Shown here: piece after piece, positions 34,586-44,664 of the stretch
Layout: every line of letters starts with the position of its first letter
How positions within the stretch are numbered: the stretch's first letter is position 1
Assembly: GCA_030765045.1 (NCBI GenBank)
Contig: CM060968.1
Coordinates: forward strand, 106,075,904-106,139,903
Length of the DNA: 64,000 bases
Direction: 5' to 3'
DNA from: Tenodera sinensis
Taxonomy: Eukaryota > Arthropoda > Insecta > Mantodea > Mantidae
Translations under genes and position numbers: made by a program
Notes under the pieces: generated by a model
The model's database searches: none
The model's input: only the letters and a program-made list of their open reading frames with translations
What the model was told of the DNA's origin: nothing

Positions 34586-35379
34586 ATCCAATTGTAACAA
34601 AAGTTTATCTAAATCCATTGAATTTGTCACAGGCAACTTATAAAGTAGTGGTAATCGAAAAGCCAAGAAAGGGCTTCATCAGGTACTTGAAGAAGCAAGT
34701 GTCTCGATGTCGAACAGATAACAATCATGCAGGAAGAATGCTCTATGTCATGCACTGCACCACATGTTGAAGAATACATTACACGGAACGCACGGATTTT
34801 GGAGCTCAGTTGTTTCTTCTTTAATTAGCTCACCAGAGCTGCCTTCTGAGAGACAAACTGCGCGCTAAACGCTCCCTAATTACATAGGAACGTCGTATGT
34901 CATTGACACTTAGAAATGCTGCTGCTTTCTTAAAGAGCCAGACATACCCCCATAATTAGCCCTCTCTTATTTTTTGTAGCATTTGTCTTTTGTTTCTGTT
35001 GCGGTGGTGCCGCTCACAGATGAAATGAATAAATACAATGTATCAGCAAGCGGTCTAAGATGTGATCTCAAAATAAATTCCTTGCAGTTGCAGCTATTGA
35101 TCCGTTCCACACAGAAACATATGTGGTAATAACTAAATACCACATCCCCAAATTTAACAACATTGTTTGGCAACATTTTTGGTTCTGATGAAGTGATTAT
35201 TGTAAAGTTACCTACCCTCAATCTAAAACTGAAACCTCTCCATCTTCTACAGTTTTCGAGAACTATGGGTATCAGTATCACAAAATATCGATTTTAGCAT
35301 TAAAAAACCGAGTTACAGTTTATATGATCGAGCAAGGGGAATCTCTACAGATTCCTTTCCTTGCATTTCTCATTTCTTT
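34586..35379. other. No gene seen
   Basis: AT-rich. The 104-codon minus frame 34967-35281 shows no recognised domain and no paired splice sites. Confidence 0.4.
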
Positions 35380-35585
35380 CCCTTGTCATTTTTCAGGTTT
35401 GGTTAGTAACGCGGTACGTTCCGGTGGATGGGGACAGATGCCACAGATGCTTGCGCTCTGAAAATCCTTCTCTGTCTCCTCCTGAAAGTTGCTACCCGGG
35501 CCACAAGGGTCACCTCGTCGCCCTCTCCCAGTGGGGGGGAAACACTTTGGTTGTGCGTCACGTAGATGTGTAGACAATTTCAAGA
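35380..35585 (+). mobile_element. SINE body fragment (family of 54333-54842)
   Basis: Shares TTTCAGGTTTGGTTAGTAA, GCTACCCGGGCCACAAGGGTC, CTCGTCGCCCTCTCCC and ACTTTGGTTGTGCGTCA with 54530-54680. The tRNA-like head is missing. Confidence 0.7.
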
Positions 35586-36225
35586 GAAATTTCCTGGTAT
35601 TCCAATTCCAAGTAGAACATATGTTGCATGTTTGGTTAATAAGTTTAGCACAATGGGAATCCCTGAAGAAGCAGAAAAGATGTGTTGAAAAAAAAATTAG
35701 CACATTATCCCCACGTACTCTGGAAAAAAGTATTTCAAACTATTGCATAAGCGATATTTCAAAAACCTCTATTCATAGAGTTGCTAAACTTTTAAAATTA
35801 AAACCTTAGAGTTGCTAGTTCATGAATTTTGAGTGCAAAGAGGGAGTAATTTCTATAACTAGATTTTGTAAAACATTATTTAGGTGCCGTTGACCCACAT
35901 TAATAATTTTCTAAGATGAGGGATGGTTTCATTTAACTGATCATGTTACTTTCAGAACAGTAAATATTGCAGTACTCATTTAATTCATGAAGCTACACGG
36001 TGTAAAAATTACTGTATGGTGCTGTAATAACAAAGTGGATAATAAGCGATACGAAAATTCCTATAAGTACTGCAGAGATGTTCTAGCACCCATTAGGTCC
36101 AAATTTTGTCAGACATTGAGACAGTATATGGGCATTTCAATAAGATTCTGCTACAACCCATAATTCACACCATTCTTTGGAAGACATCAGGCGGTTTTCG
36201 AGACAGAATAATTTTAAAAAGATTA
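35586..36225. other. No gene seen
   Basis: The plus frame 35489-35809 reads out of the SINE into AT-rich DNA and is not supported as a gene. Confidence 0.4.
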
Positions 36226-36520
36226 CCCTACTCCCTTACTCCGGGACTTACTCTGTATGACTTCTAGTTGTAGCGAGCCCTAAAAAATAAAATTTATATG
36301 AACACTCCCAACACCATACACGAGCTTAAGGATAATATAAAAACACAGATTACGAAAATTACTCATAAACAATGGAAAATTCACCCTAAATTGGCGGAAT
36401 GTCTCAATCACATGGACACCATTCTTAACATAACCTATAACGAGGTCATTAGTCGATTTAGTGCATCAGTAAGTAATGCCGAAGTTTTAGAGCGCGTATA
36501 TGTGCGATTCGCGGCCCGGC
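36226..36520 (+). pseudogene. Mariner-type transposase C-terminal relic
   Basis: A plus frame reads LTPGLTLYDF, stop, L, stop, RALKNKIYMNTPNTIHELKD, then NIKTQITKI. It matches the SPDLTP.DFFLWG.LK.KVY...P.T..ELK..I block after the third catalytic Asp; the two stops fall where F-W-G residues are expected. The downstream end to 36520 is too diverged to assign. The open frame from 36298 continues by chance into the neighbouring R850 copy. Confidence 0.6.
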
Positions 36521-36675
36521 ATTATAAAGAACGCACTGTATTTTGTAATAATAGTGTTGGAATGGCTCTTCCAAATAATGTGTTATACCCTGTTTCTTCT
36601 ACAAAAAATATTGTGAACGTTATGCATATTGAAAATACTTTTAACAATATTAAAACGCATTTACATCTTCATTCG

Positions 36676-37526
36676 ATTTTTACTTTCTCTACTACGACTG
36701 GTAAAGTAGAGGAAGTATTGTGTTCCACCCAAAAATTCGATGTCGATATTTCACTGGAAATATATGTTTTGAAGCTCCCTAAAAAAAAAAAAAAAAAAAA
36801 AAAAAGGTCCGTGTGTGGGTCTGCGTGTCAGTGTGTCAGTCTGTGGACAGCATAACCCAAAAACGAAAAGTCGCTTAAAAACCAAAGTTGGTATTTAAGT
36901 TTATGTTCAATGCCTTTCAATACAACACGAAGATTTTGAAGAAAATTTCTCCAATCTAAACTACCCTTTACATGGACAATTTTTCGAAAATTTTGATTTT
37001 CTTGAAAATGGCTTTACGATTTTGATTAAAATGACATATGTTTAAGATTTTTATGACAAATGAAATGTATATTTTGAATTTTCTGGTTATAGCCTGGACG
37101 ACTTTTGAATAACTCATAAACAGTAAGAGATAGACCAAATTTTACCATATCAAAAATGTAGATTTCGCTAAAACGCACAATTTCTGTCTCAATAATTTGT
37201 TTTGTAGAGTGAACCATTTCGGAGATATTCCTTGTTATTTGTCTCAGTTTCGGAAAGCAAACTTTCGTCAAATACAACATCGTTGTTGATTTTTTATATG
37301 TTAAACATGCAAAGATAACGAACCTCAAAGCTTTAAAAGATTTAACTATCGCTCAAAGTCTACTGTATTCCCATATTGCCCTTCCACCTACAAGGAAATA
37401 AGCGATAATATAATTGCTGCAAATGTTGGTCTCAACTAACACGAAGAAGATATATAAATAAGAGTTTGTAGGAATAGTTAGTACAAGATTTGAGAAAGTC
37501 ATGTGAGTGTAACACATCAGATTTTT
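36676..37526 (-). repeat. R850 full-length copy
   Basis: Begins ATTTTTACTTTCTCTACTAC with hairpin partner AAAGTAGAGGAAGTATTG and ends GAGAAAGTCATGTGAGTG, ACACATCAGATTTTTA. An A run at 36781-36805 replaces the short A tract. ATTTTTA flanks both ends. Confidence 0.92.
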
Positions 37527-37559
37527 ATTTCATCCAATACGCTACACTCCTTATTAGTT

Positions 37560-37960
37560 CTGAGATATTTAATTTGTACCTCATTTGTTTAAAGCAATTT
37601 TTTTAATATCCATATTTAACAGTCATATATTAGGGTTAGAATCGACACTGTCATATGTTTTAAGCCAGTAGTCATTCTTTTTCTTATTTTGATTGTTCTT
37701 AGTAATGCTCCATAATTATTTTGTATTTACTTACTTTATATTTTAAATCTTAATTATCTACATATATTATATAACTTCCTAAAACGAAACTTGATCACTT
37801 GATTTAATACTTTGTTGTTTATTACTATTTTGGATCCAGTGTTCTTTCCTACGAAGGTCATCAGTTTTGTTTTATTAATTGATATCTATTTTTGAGTAGT
37901 TCATATAAATCGAAAGCGATTGATATTTAATTTATTAAACAGCAATATAGCTGCGAAAAG
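37560..37960 (-). pseudogene. LINE reverse transcriptase relic
   Basis: Minus strand reads INKTKLMTFVGKNTGSKIVI, then NNKVLNQVIKFRF, then QNNYGALLRTIKIR. This fits the block after YADD in the LINE at 19212-19910 (KTK.M.F.GK...KI.I.N..L.QV..F.YLG). Frames shift and stops occur. Just beyond the end (37958-37990) the opposite strand reads LYADQAISS, resembling the YADD region, so an internal inversion is possible. Confidence 0.6.
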
Positions 37961-38479
37961 TTTGTATGCAGATCAGGCAATCAGTTCCAAACTCAGTTTT
38001 GTTGTCAACCATTTTCCTATAAAAAACAATTTCACGATAACAACATTTCTTCTTTACCACGTGTGCGATAACAAAATCTCACCTACATGAAACACTAAAG
38101 AAAAATTCGTAGATGTATCTAATATTTCGCGTAGATAGGAATAACAAGTTCAAAATACAATGTTTGAAACAGCTGTTATCAACGGCATAAAAAGGTATGC
38201 TTGAAAATGAGGGAGAAATGTCATGTAGCTATTCTTGACAGATAAAACGTGATAATAGCAAGTACTCATTGTATTCGGTGATACCAGTGTCCGCTGAGGT
38301 AGTTACGAGGTTTCAAATTGGTCAGACTTTTGCCTTATTTCATAGTGAAAGAAAGAAATTACAAAAGAAGTAGGTACTCTCAATATGTTATAAATTCTTG
38401 ACCATTAATGATATATTGAATCTGTTTGCGTTGTCTTGTAAACGAAGTCTTGAATTTTAGTTTGTGGACTCACAAATGT
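37961..38479. other. No gene seen
   Basis: AT-rich, nothing recognised. Confidence 0.45.
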
Positions 38480-38830
38480 TAATGTATGATCCCTTCGCCA
38501 CAGGACACACATAATACAATCAAGTTCATCCCAAACCCGGTGTAACATCTGTATGAATACTTGCCATAGATCTTCTAATATGTTGCTTTATGTAATCTAA
38601 ATCCTGTGGAAGTGGAGGAACGAAAACTCTTCCTTTGACAAATCTTCAAAAGAAAAAGTCAAATGGGGAGAGATCGGGACTGAAATGCTCTGAAATGTTG
38701 TTGGACAACAGTTACGGAATTTGTTTTAGCAAGTTTTAGCACACAGTACAGCTTTTCCAAGGACTCACAACAACATGATTACCAGGTGCAAGACCGCCAA
38801 TGAAAACTTACTGAGTTTTTCTACATAACA
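38480..38830 (-). pseudogene. Mariner-type transposase relic with internal deletion
   Basis: Minus strand in order: LAKTNSVTVVQQHFRAFQ (an N-terminal HTH-like helix), then directly FSPDLSPFDFFF, FVKGRVFVPPLPQDLDYIKQ and, after a frameshift, MLHRVWDELD. The last blocks are the D-F-F-L-W-G..KG.V..PPLP and M..RVW.EL region at the transposase C terminus. The catalytic core between helix and tail is gone. Stops are present. Distinct from the mariner at 43244-44051. Confidence 0.65.
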
Positions 38831-38983
38831 CCGCAAAATTTATGTTCATATACTCAGTTTTTGTTTCATAAGATTTGAAGTTGTCTACTTCATTTGTTAT
38901 AATCCTGTATTTCTTCTTCTGCTCTTTAAGGTTAGGCAACAATGCCTGTTGCGGCTTCAAAGCGCATCAGACCAATGTTCCCT

Positions 38984-39311
38984 GCTTTCCAAAACTGACA
39001 CAAATAACAAGAAATATCTCCGAAATGTTTCAGTCTAAAAAAAGTATTTGGAGATAAATTGTGTTTTAGCGAGATTTATATTTTTGTAGTAAGATTTTGT
39101 TTATCTCTTACGGTTTATGAGTTATTCAAAAGTCATCCAGATTAAACTGGACTACATAGGCTAATACCCAGAAAATTCAAGATATACATTTAATTTGTCA
39201 TAAAAATATCTCAAATATATGGTATTTTAATCAAAATCGTTAGAGCCATTTTCAAGAAAATCAAAATTTTCGAAAAATTTTCAATGCAAAGGGTAGTGCA
39301 TGGTGGAGCAT
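38984..39311 (+). repeat. R850 middle fragment
   Basis: GCTTTCCAAAACTGACACAA to TTTTCAATGCAAAGGGTAGT. Both ends truncated. Confidence 0.85.
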
Positions 39312-40960
39312 GACAAGAGTGAACGACGGAGGTTTAATCGGGACAGGGGAACAAGTGCTTATTTGTTCATTTTCCCTTGCCATAAACGAAACCACTGATA
39401 TTAAAGATCCATTTACATATGAACTTCTGGTAGCCCAAGATGAGCTGTAATTGGAATTAACCTTCAAAGCAACACATTATTGCGCAGTTCAGCAAAACTC
39501 TAGTGTCATTAACTCATTTTGTGCTTTCCTAGGCAACTTTTGAGTTTGTAAAATATGCATTTGATCACGTTGCAAAACACGTATCACCTGAAAACCGAAT
39601 GGCCGCCACTGCAGCACACGTCCCCTATTTGTTTACCTACCAGATAGAAGGAAATGGAGAGAGGTGATTGTAGGGGTAAAGCATTTCACACTTCCAGTGC
39701 TCATCTTGCCGACCCTGACAGACTTTATTAATTCGTTTATTCGTGCATTCCTTCGTTCACCTTATATCTAATGCATTACCAGATGTAATATATTTTAATG
39801 TCTTTTAAGGGTGCTGAGATGTCACCAGGAACCTAAGTAAGCCATAACATTACCAAAATTCTGGTTACGCAATAACTACTGAATGAATGTTAACCAAATT
39901 TAGGTTGGTTGTGTTTCTGTAGATAATGATTAAGTAAGTTAACGTTCGCTCAACGATGTAGAACAATAATATAAGTGACACCCTCCTTCTTAACTCAAAA
40001 TGCTGTAACTTATACTTCACTTGCAGTTTCCCTCTGTGGCATTTGTGGTTGTTCGACAGTATTTTATTTATAGAATTTGTTTATAAGTTTTCTTCCTTGA
40101 AGTGCCCTAAGAGTTTTAATTAACCCTATGTTTAAATGTACTGGTAATTAGTTTTAAATGTTTCCAAAGAAACGCAAAGCTGTTGGGAAATTTGAATGCC
40201 TAAAAGTTTAGGGATGAGCAGTAAATTTATGGACGACGCATTTCTGCTAATAATTCTGCTGCATTTAGTAATGAGCAATGTTCTGCAAATGTAATTATGT
40301 TTTCATTGTGCGACTATCGTCTTGACCCTCTGATTCCTAGTCTTGACGATGTTGCAGATTGTCCACAAAACAGAGACTCCCTCCTGCAAGGGCGCTCACA
40401 TCCCCAGAGTATGTTGGGCTGCTTTAGCATAAAATAGGCACAGAAAGAAACATGAAGCTCATGCTCTGGAACTAATTAAAAGCAGTCTGCGCAAGCCATA
40501 CTTTGACTTTTGCTACACGGTTTTTAGGTTACAATCTCTTTTTACGATGTTCAAAGAATACTTTGTTCCTTAAGTTAGTGGAAGCAAGTGCTGTTTGAAA
40601 ACATGTGGGTCTAGTTAATCATTGTTAGTCCCTCCATTGCTGAAAGTCCTGGTGGGTCCTTGCTGAGAACTAAACGCGTCTTGGATTGCAAAGACAACAC
40701 ACGCCTTAGCCTTATTTTTCTGGTCGTGTTTATATAATTTACACCTCCTAATTTACTCAAACGAGGCAGATCCTTGGAAGAGTGCCCGAGGACTCGGCTC
40801 GTTTCTGTCTCAGCCAAGTTCCGGAGCTGCCGCAACTTTATTGGCACACGAAATAGCTTTTCACAGACCAATTTGAGTGGAAGACTAGTGGGTTAATAAC
40901 AGCCGGTTACTCCTAGTTGATAAATTTTAACACAGACCTCCAGCAAAGCCTACTTCCCTA
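39312..40960. other. No supported gene
   Basis: The 86-codon minus frame 40611-40871 has a coding-like composition (KLRQLRNLAETETSRVLGHS) and a weak donor, but no clear acceptor and no recognised family. The rest is AT-rich with no repeat recognised. Confidence 0.35.
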
Positions 40961-41851
40961 TTTTTACTTTCTCTACTGGTAAGTAGGGGAAGTATTGTAT
41001 TCCACCCAAAAATTCGAAGTCGATATTTCACCGGAAATACATGTTTTGAGGCCCTCTGAATCCAAAAAAGCATTTTTAGAAAAGGTCCGCGTGTGTCTGT
41101 GTGTCTGTGTGTCTGTGTCTGTCAGTCCGTCAGTCTGTCAGTCTGTGGACAGCATAGCTCAAAAACGAAAAGTCGGTTAAAAACTAAAGTTGGTATTTAA
41201 GTTTAATGTCGTTCAAGGATGTGACACGAAGCTTTTGAAGAAAATAGCCCCACCCTAAACTACCCTTTACATGGAAAATTTTTCGAAAATTTTGATTTTC
41301 TTGAAAATGGCTCTAACGATTTGGATTAAAATGTCATATGTTTGAGATATTTTTATGGCAAATGAAATGTATATCTTGAATTTTCTGGCTATAGCCCCTG
41401 TAGTCGTATTTACTCTGGACGACTTTTACATAACTGGTAAACCGTTAGAGATAGACCAAATTATACTGTACAAAAAATGTAGATCTTGCTAAAATACACA
41501 ATTTATGTCTCAATAAATTTTCTTGTAGGGTGAACCATTTCGGAGATATTCCTTGTTAATGTGTGTGAGTTTCGGAAAACTTGGAACTTTCATGAAATGG
41601 GTCATCGTTGTTCATTTTTTTATGTTACGTGTGCAAAGAGAACGGAATCTCAAAGCTTTAAAATACTTGACTATCGCACAAAGCCTACTGTATTCCAATA
41701 TTCCCCTTGCACCTACAAGGGAATAAGCAATAAGATAATTTGTACAAATGTTTATTTTAACTAACACGAAGAAGATATAGGAATAAGAGTTTGTAAGAAC
41801 GGTTAGTACAAGAGTAGAGAAAGTCGTGTGAGTGCAACACATCAGATTTTT
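40961..41851 (-). repeat. R850 full-length reference copy (891 bp)
   Basis: Most complete uninterrupted copy. The hairpin end reads TTTTTACTTTCTCTACTGGT then AAGTAGGGGAAGTATTG. The interior has the GTCTGTGTGTCTG site, GGACAGCATAGCTCAAAAAC, GGCTATAGCCCC and GAGATATTCCTTGTTA. The far end reads AGTAGAGAAAGTCGTGTGAG, ACACATCAGATTTTTT. No long frame on either strand is shared intact by all copies. Confidence 0.95.
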
Positions 41852-41905
41852 TCTTATACAAATGGTCTGATCAATACCGCATACCATAAGGCAACTAACA
41901 AGAAT

Positions 41906-42185
41906 TACCGTCCTCCGTGATCTAGCGGTAACATGCTAACCTCTGGTTGCCGACGTCGCGGTTACAAACCTGGCGGAGAGCGATACATTTTTTTGGGCAT
42001 AAAAATACATAGAAGGGAAGGTCACAGTAGTTATCGCGCACAATAGAACAAAACTGCTTTATTTTCGAAAGAAAAACCTCCTTGTAAAGTTTTAGCTGGT
42101 ATGTTGCAACTGTATTGACAGGGGAAGGAGGAATAGATGTGGCGCTTATAAGTTTCCCCTTTCTAATAAAGCCCTTCATTTACGT
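41906..42185 (+). mobile_element. tRNA-derived SINE
   Basis: Head CTCCGTGATCTAGCGGTAAC (A-box) and GCGGTTACAAACCTGG (decayed B-box) with a tRNA-like fold closing on GGCGGAG; then an unrelated body to about 42185. Different family from those at 24036 and 54333. Confidence 0.65.
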
Positions 42186-42225
42186 ATCGAGCTGCAAGTA
42201 ATGTGGCCAGATATACAAGAAAAAA

Positions 42226-42430
42226 TCTGAAGTATACTCACATGACTTTCTCAGCTATTGTTCCAAGTATTTTTTACAAACGGCTATTCTCTAACTTATT
42301 CATGTTAGTTGAGATAAACATTTACAGAAATTATCTTATTGTTTATTTTCTTGTATCAATTTTCGACATCGAATTTTTGGGTGGAATACAATACTTCCTT
42401 TACTTACTATACGTAGTAGAGAAAGTAAAA
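42226..42430 (+). mobile_element. R850 miniature: both ends, middle deleted
   Basis: Head ATCTGAAGTATACTCACATG, CTTTCTC, AGTTGAGATAAACATTTACA, then a direct jump to TTTTCGACATCGAATTTTTG and the full hairpin end (TACTTCCTTTACTTAC, GTAGTAGAGAAAGTA). 205 bp against about 870. Both ends being kept is what non-autonomous mobile elements look like. Confidence 0.85.
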
Positions 42431-42436
42431 ACTAAA

Positions 42437-42910
42437 GCACTTCTTTTGGTTGACTCCTGGACAGCCAATAGAGATGACAAACTACATAACTGCAATTCCT
42501 GAAGCTGTTGAATTCATCAAGAAGCTGATTCCAGCAAAGTTTATACGCATAATACAATCCGCACTTCTCCCCTTTCCATACAAAAAATGTGAAATTTATC
42601 ACAGATACAATTATGGTGTCTTCTGACAATAACATTAACACATGGCGTAGAGACCATGTAGAGACGTCTCCAATCCTTTGAGTATTTTCAGTTCCTGGCA
42701 ATAAGATTCTCCAACTTAATCAAATATGTATTTTTTTCAATGCTGCTACCCCAAATACTTTCTTGGTGTATTTCAAACACCCTTGGAGTACTGCTTTGAA
42801 AAAAGATTAACGGAAGTGTTTCCATGAAAACTGTGACCAATCTGCTTTCATCAAATGTGCACACTGCGAGAATGCCTATACATTGACCATGCTACACCCC
42901 TTGTTAGCAT
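42437..42910 (+). pseudogene. Pogo/CENP-B-like transposase relic
   Basis: Plus strand reads ALLLVDSWTANRDDKLHN, matching the LL(L/V)DS(W)T.H.D block that carries a catalytic Asp in DDE-1 (pogo, jerky, CENP-B-like) transposases. After frame changes come GNKILQLNQICIFFNAATPN and FHENCDQSAFIKCAHCENAY, the C-terminal region with a Cys-His motif common to an insect group of these. Stops and frameshifts make it dead. It begins only 7 bp after the R850 miniature. Confidence 0.6.
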
Positions 42911-42919
42911 GAATTCCTT

Positions 42920-43243
42920 GATGACTTTACATAACTGTTAAACCATAAGAGATAGATGAAATGTTACTGCACGAAAAGTACACAATTTATGTGAAATAAA
43001 GTGTTCTTTTTTTCTTTATGAGATAATTACTTTTTATATATTCCTTGTCATTGGTTTGAATTTCAAACTTATGCTTTTTCAAATAGGAAATCATTCGTTT
43101 TTCATGTCCTTACCATGCAAAGAGAATGGACTATCAAAACCATCACACAGTGACCAGATCTTAAAAGACTTGACTGTCACTTAAGGCTATTCTATTCTAC
43201 TATTCCTATTGCACCTACCGAGAGAGTCAAACAATTATGAATA
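42920..43243 (-). repeat. Diverged R850 piece, left of mariner
   Basis: ATAACTGTTAAACCATAAGA, CATGCAAAGAGAATGG, CAGTGACCAGATCTTAAAAG. Continues at 44052 beyond the mariner. Confidence 0.7.
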
Positions 43244-44051
43244 GGCTGCGCCCTGTTTTGCCTGTCTGCGTCCTCGGCTCTCGTTGCCGCTTGCCGCTAT
43301 CATAGAAGGGCGCGGATGAAACCATACATTTTTAAAACTACTTTTAAAGGGTTTACGTGCCAAGTTTATGAATGGAGATAGTAATTGGAGCTCTGAGAAA
43401 CCTAATATTGTACATAAAGTACCTCTTCATGATGAAAAAATTGGTGTACTGTATGCCATTAGCGGAGAAAGAGTTATAGGGCCAATTGTTTTCCAGTTAA
43501 CAGTTGACGCCCGTACACCCTGAATACAATTTTGTCCCTTTTATTAGAGAATTAACAGACAGGGAACATAATTTTGCCTTTTTGCAACAACCGTCTGCAA
43601 CAGCTCATACAATAATATTTCGATGAGAACAATTGAACGTGTGTTTCAGGGCAGAATTATTATTAGAGATTTGTGGTCACCGCGGTCCCCCGACCCAACC
43701 CCTTCCGATTTTTATCTCGGGGTAACTTAAAACATAAAGTGTACAAAACAGACGCACACACCCTGGAAGAATTAAAACAAAATATCCGCTAGGAAATTGG
43801 CAGCATTTCTCAGCGTGAACTACGGCGGGTGATGGATAGTTTCCTAAAGAGGTGCCAAAAATGTATAGACAACGACGGTGGCCAGTTTCATTATTTCCTT
43901 TTTTTTTTTTTTTTTTTTTTTTTTGGGTGGGGAGAAAGGCTGAAGCCTTTAAAGGTAGTTTTAAAAATGTACGGTTTCATTCGCGCCTTTCTATGATAGC
44001 AGCAGACGGCAGCAGCGTCGAGGATGCGGACATGCAAAACATCACGTAGCC
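43244..44051 (+). mobile_element. Mariner-type element with ~108-bp terminal inverted repeats
   Basis: The left 43244-43352 and the reverse complement of 43944-44051 match: GGCTGCGCCCTGTTTTGCC vs GGCTACGTGATGTTTTGCA, CTATCATAGAAGGGCGCG vs CTATCATAGAAAGGCGCG, ATGAAACC.TACATTTTTAA and AACTACTTTTAAAGG vs AACTACCTTTAAAGG. Inside is a broken transposase and a T run of about 31 (43893-43924). It splits an old R850 copy, so it is younger than that copy. A TA duplication could not be read with confidence. Confidence 0.85.
43380..43905 (+). pseudogene. Mariner-type transposase, N-terminus lost, catalytic Asp replaced
   Basis: Frames read SEKPNIVHKVPLHDEKIGVL, YAISGERVIGPIVF, then FLQQPSATAHT where families have QQDGA.AHT: the catalytic D-G is P-S here. 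Then LWSPRSPDPTPSDFYL (third Asp present in SPD), HKVYKTDAHTLEELKQNIR, stop, and RELRRVMDSFLKRCQKCIDN with NDGGQF. The DNA-binding N-terminus and first catalytic Asp are missing, and several stops and frameshifts are present. Family placement is firm from the block order; the activity is lost. Confidence 0.85.
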
Positions 44052-44195
44052 AGTTCGGAACTTTTTTACTTTCACGTTATAAAGAAATATGAAATAGAAC
44101 TATTTTATCTCGATTAACATGAAGAAGATAAGCGTTTTAAGCATTATTTGTGCAAGAGCGAGTAGAGAAACTCATAACTGCACATATCAGATTTT
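44052..44195 (-). repeat. Diverged R850 tail, right of mariner
   Basis: ATCTCGATTAACATGAAGAA, GAGTAGAGAAACTCATAACTGC, ACATATCAGATTTT (each shown piecewise). Completes the copy started at 42920. Confidence 0.7.
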
Positions 44196-44502
44196 AAAGT
44201 TATTTTATATTAAGGCAACCACGCTATTATACGATTTGCCAACATCACCACTGTAAAATATCGCGATGAATATAAAAATAAACGTTAAAGCTGGGATGCT
44301 GTCATGTGTAGTGGCAATGAATTATTCTTATACATCTAATAAAAAGCGCTGATATTCTAGTGAAAGATGCGGGTTCTAAATCTGTAAAGATGCCGCTTAC
44401 GTTTGTGTTTTGAAAGTTAAATTTTATTTAAATTGGTCGCATCACATAAAGCAGCATATAACTTGATTGCTGTGTAAACAGTGGCATATTTCTTTTGGAC
44501 AG

Positions 44503-44664
44503 ATGAAAATAATCCTCGGCTTTGAAAAATGCGTAGGAAAAAATCACAACAAAACAAGAGGCGTCCTTAAATACAGAAGTATTTTTCCGCTACCTGCCTC
44601 AGAAGTACGGCATTCTTGGTCTGATTTGAATTATTGTTTGCAGCTATTTACAAAAGAGAATAAA
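44503..44664 (+). CDS. Candidate internal coding exon, unknown gene
   Basis: An acceptor-like TATTTCTTTTGGACAG precedes 44503 and a donor GTGAGT starts at 44665. Between them 162 nt are open in one frame for 54 codons, phase 0 on both sides. The peptide begins MKIILGFEKCVGKNHNKTRG and contains VLKYRSIFPLPASEVRHSW and SDLNYCLQLF: even, protein-like composition with no low complexity. I cannot name a family. It lies outside all repeats I recognise. Another plus-strand candidate of the same phase is at 48831-48986. A chance frame of this size is possible in AT-rich DNA, so splice sites carry most of the weight. Confidence 0.45.

Noticed and set aside
34322..35703. Frames of 70-114 codons at 34322-34666, 34501-34770, 35361-35573, 35386-35703
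   Set aside because: They translate SINE heads and bodies; the same frames are broken in sister copies.
36298..36855. A 185-codon plus frame
   Set aside because: It joins a transposase tail, unassigned DNA, an R850 copy and an A run; the length is fortuitous. Only the transposase part is called.
40611..40871. An 86-codon minus frame with coding-like composition
   Set aside because: No clear acceptor, no family, and no adjacent exon; left unassigned.
40961..41851. R850 as a typical Helitron
   Set aside because: A terminal hairpin is present, but a CTRR terminus, a TC start and A|T insertion are not evident; kept as unclassified.
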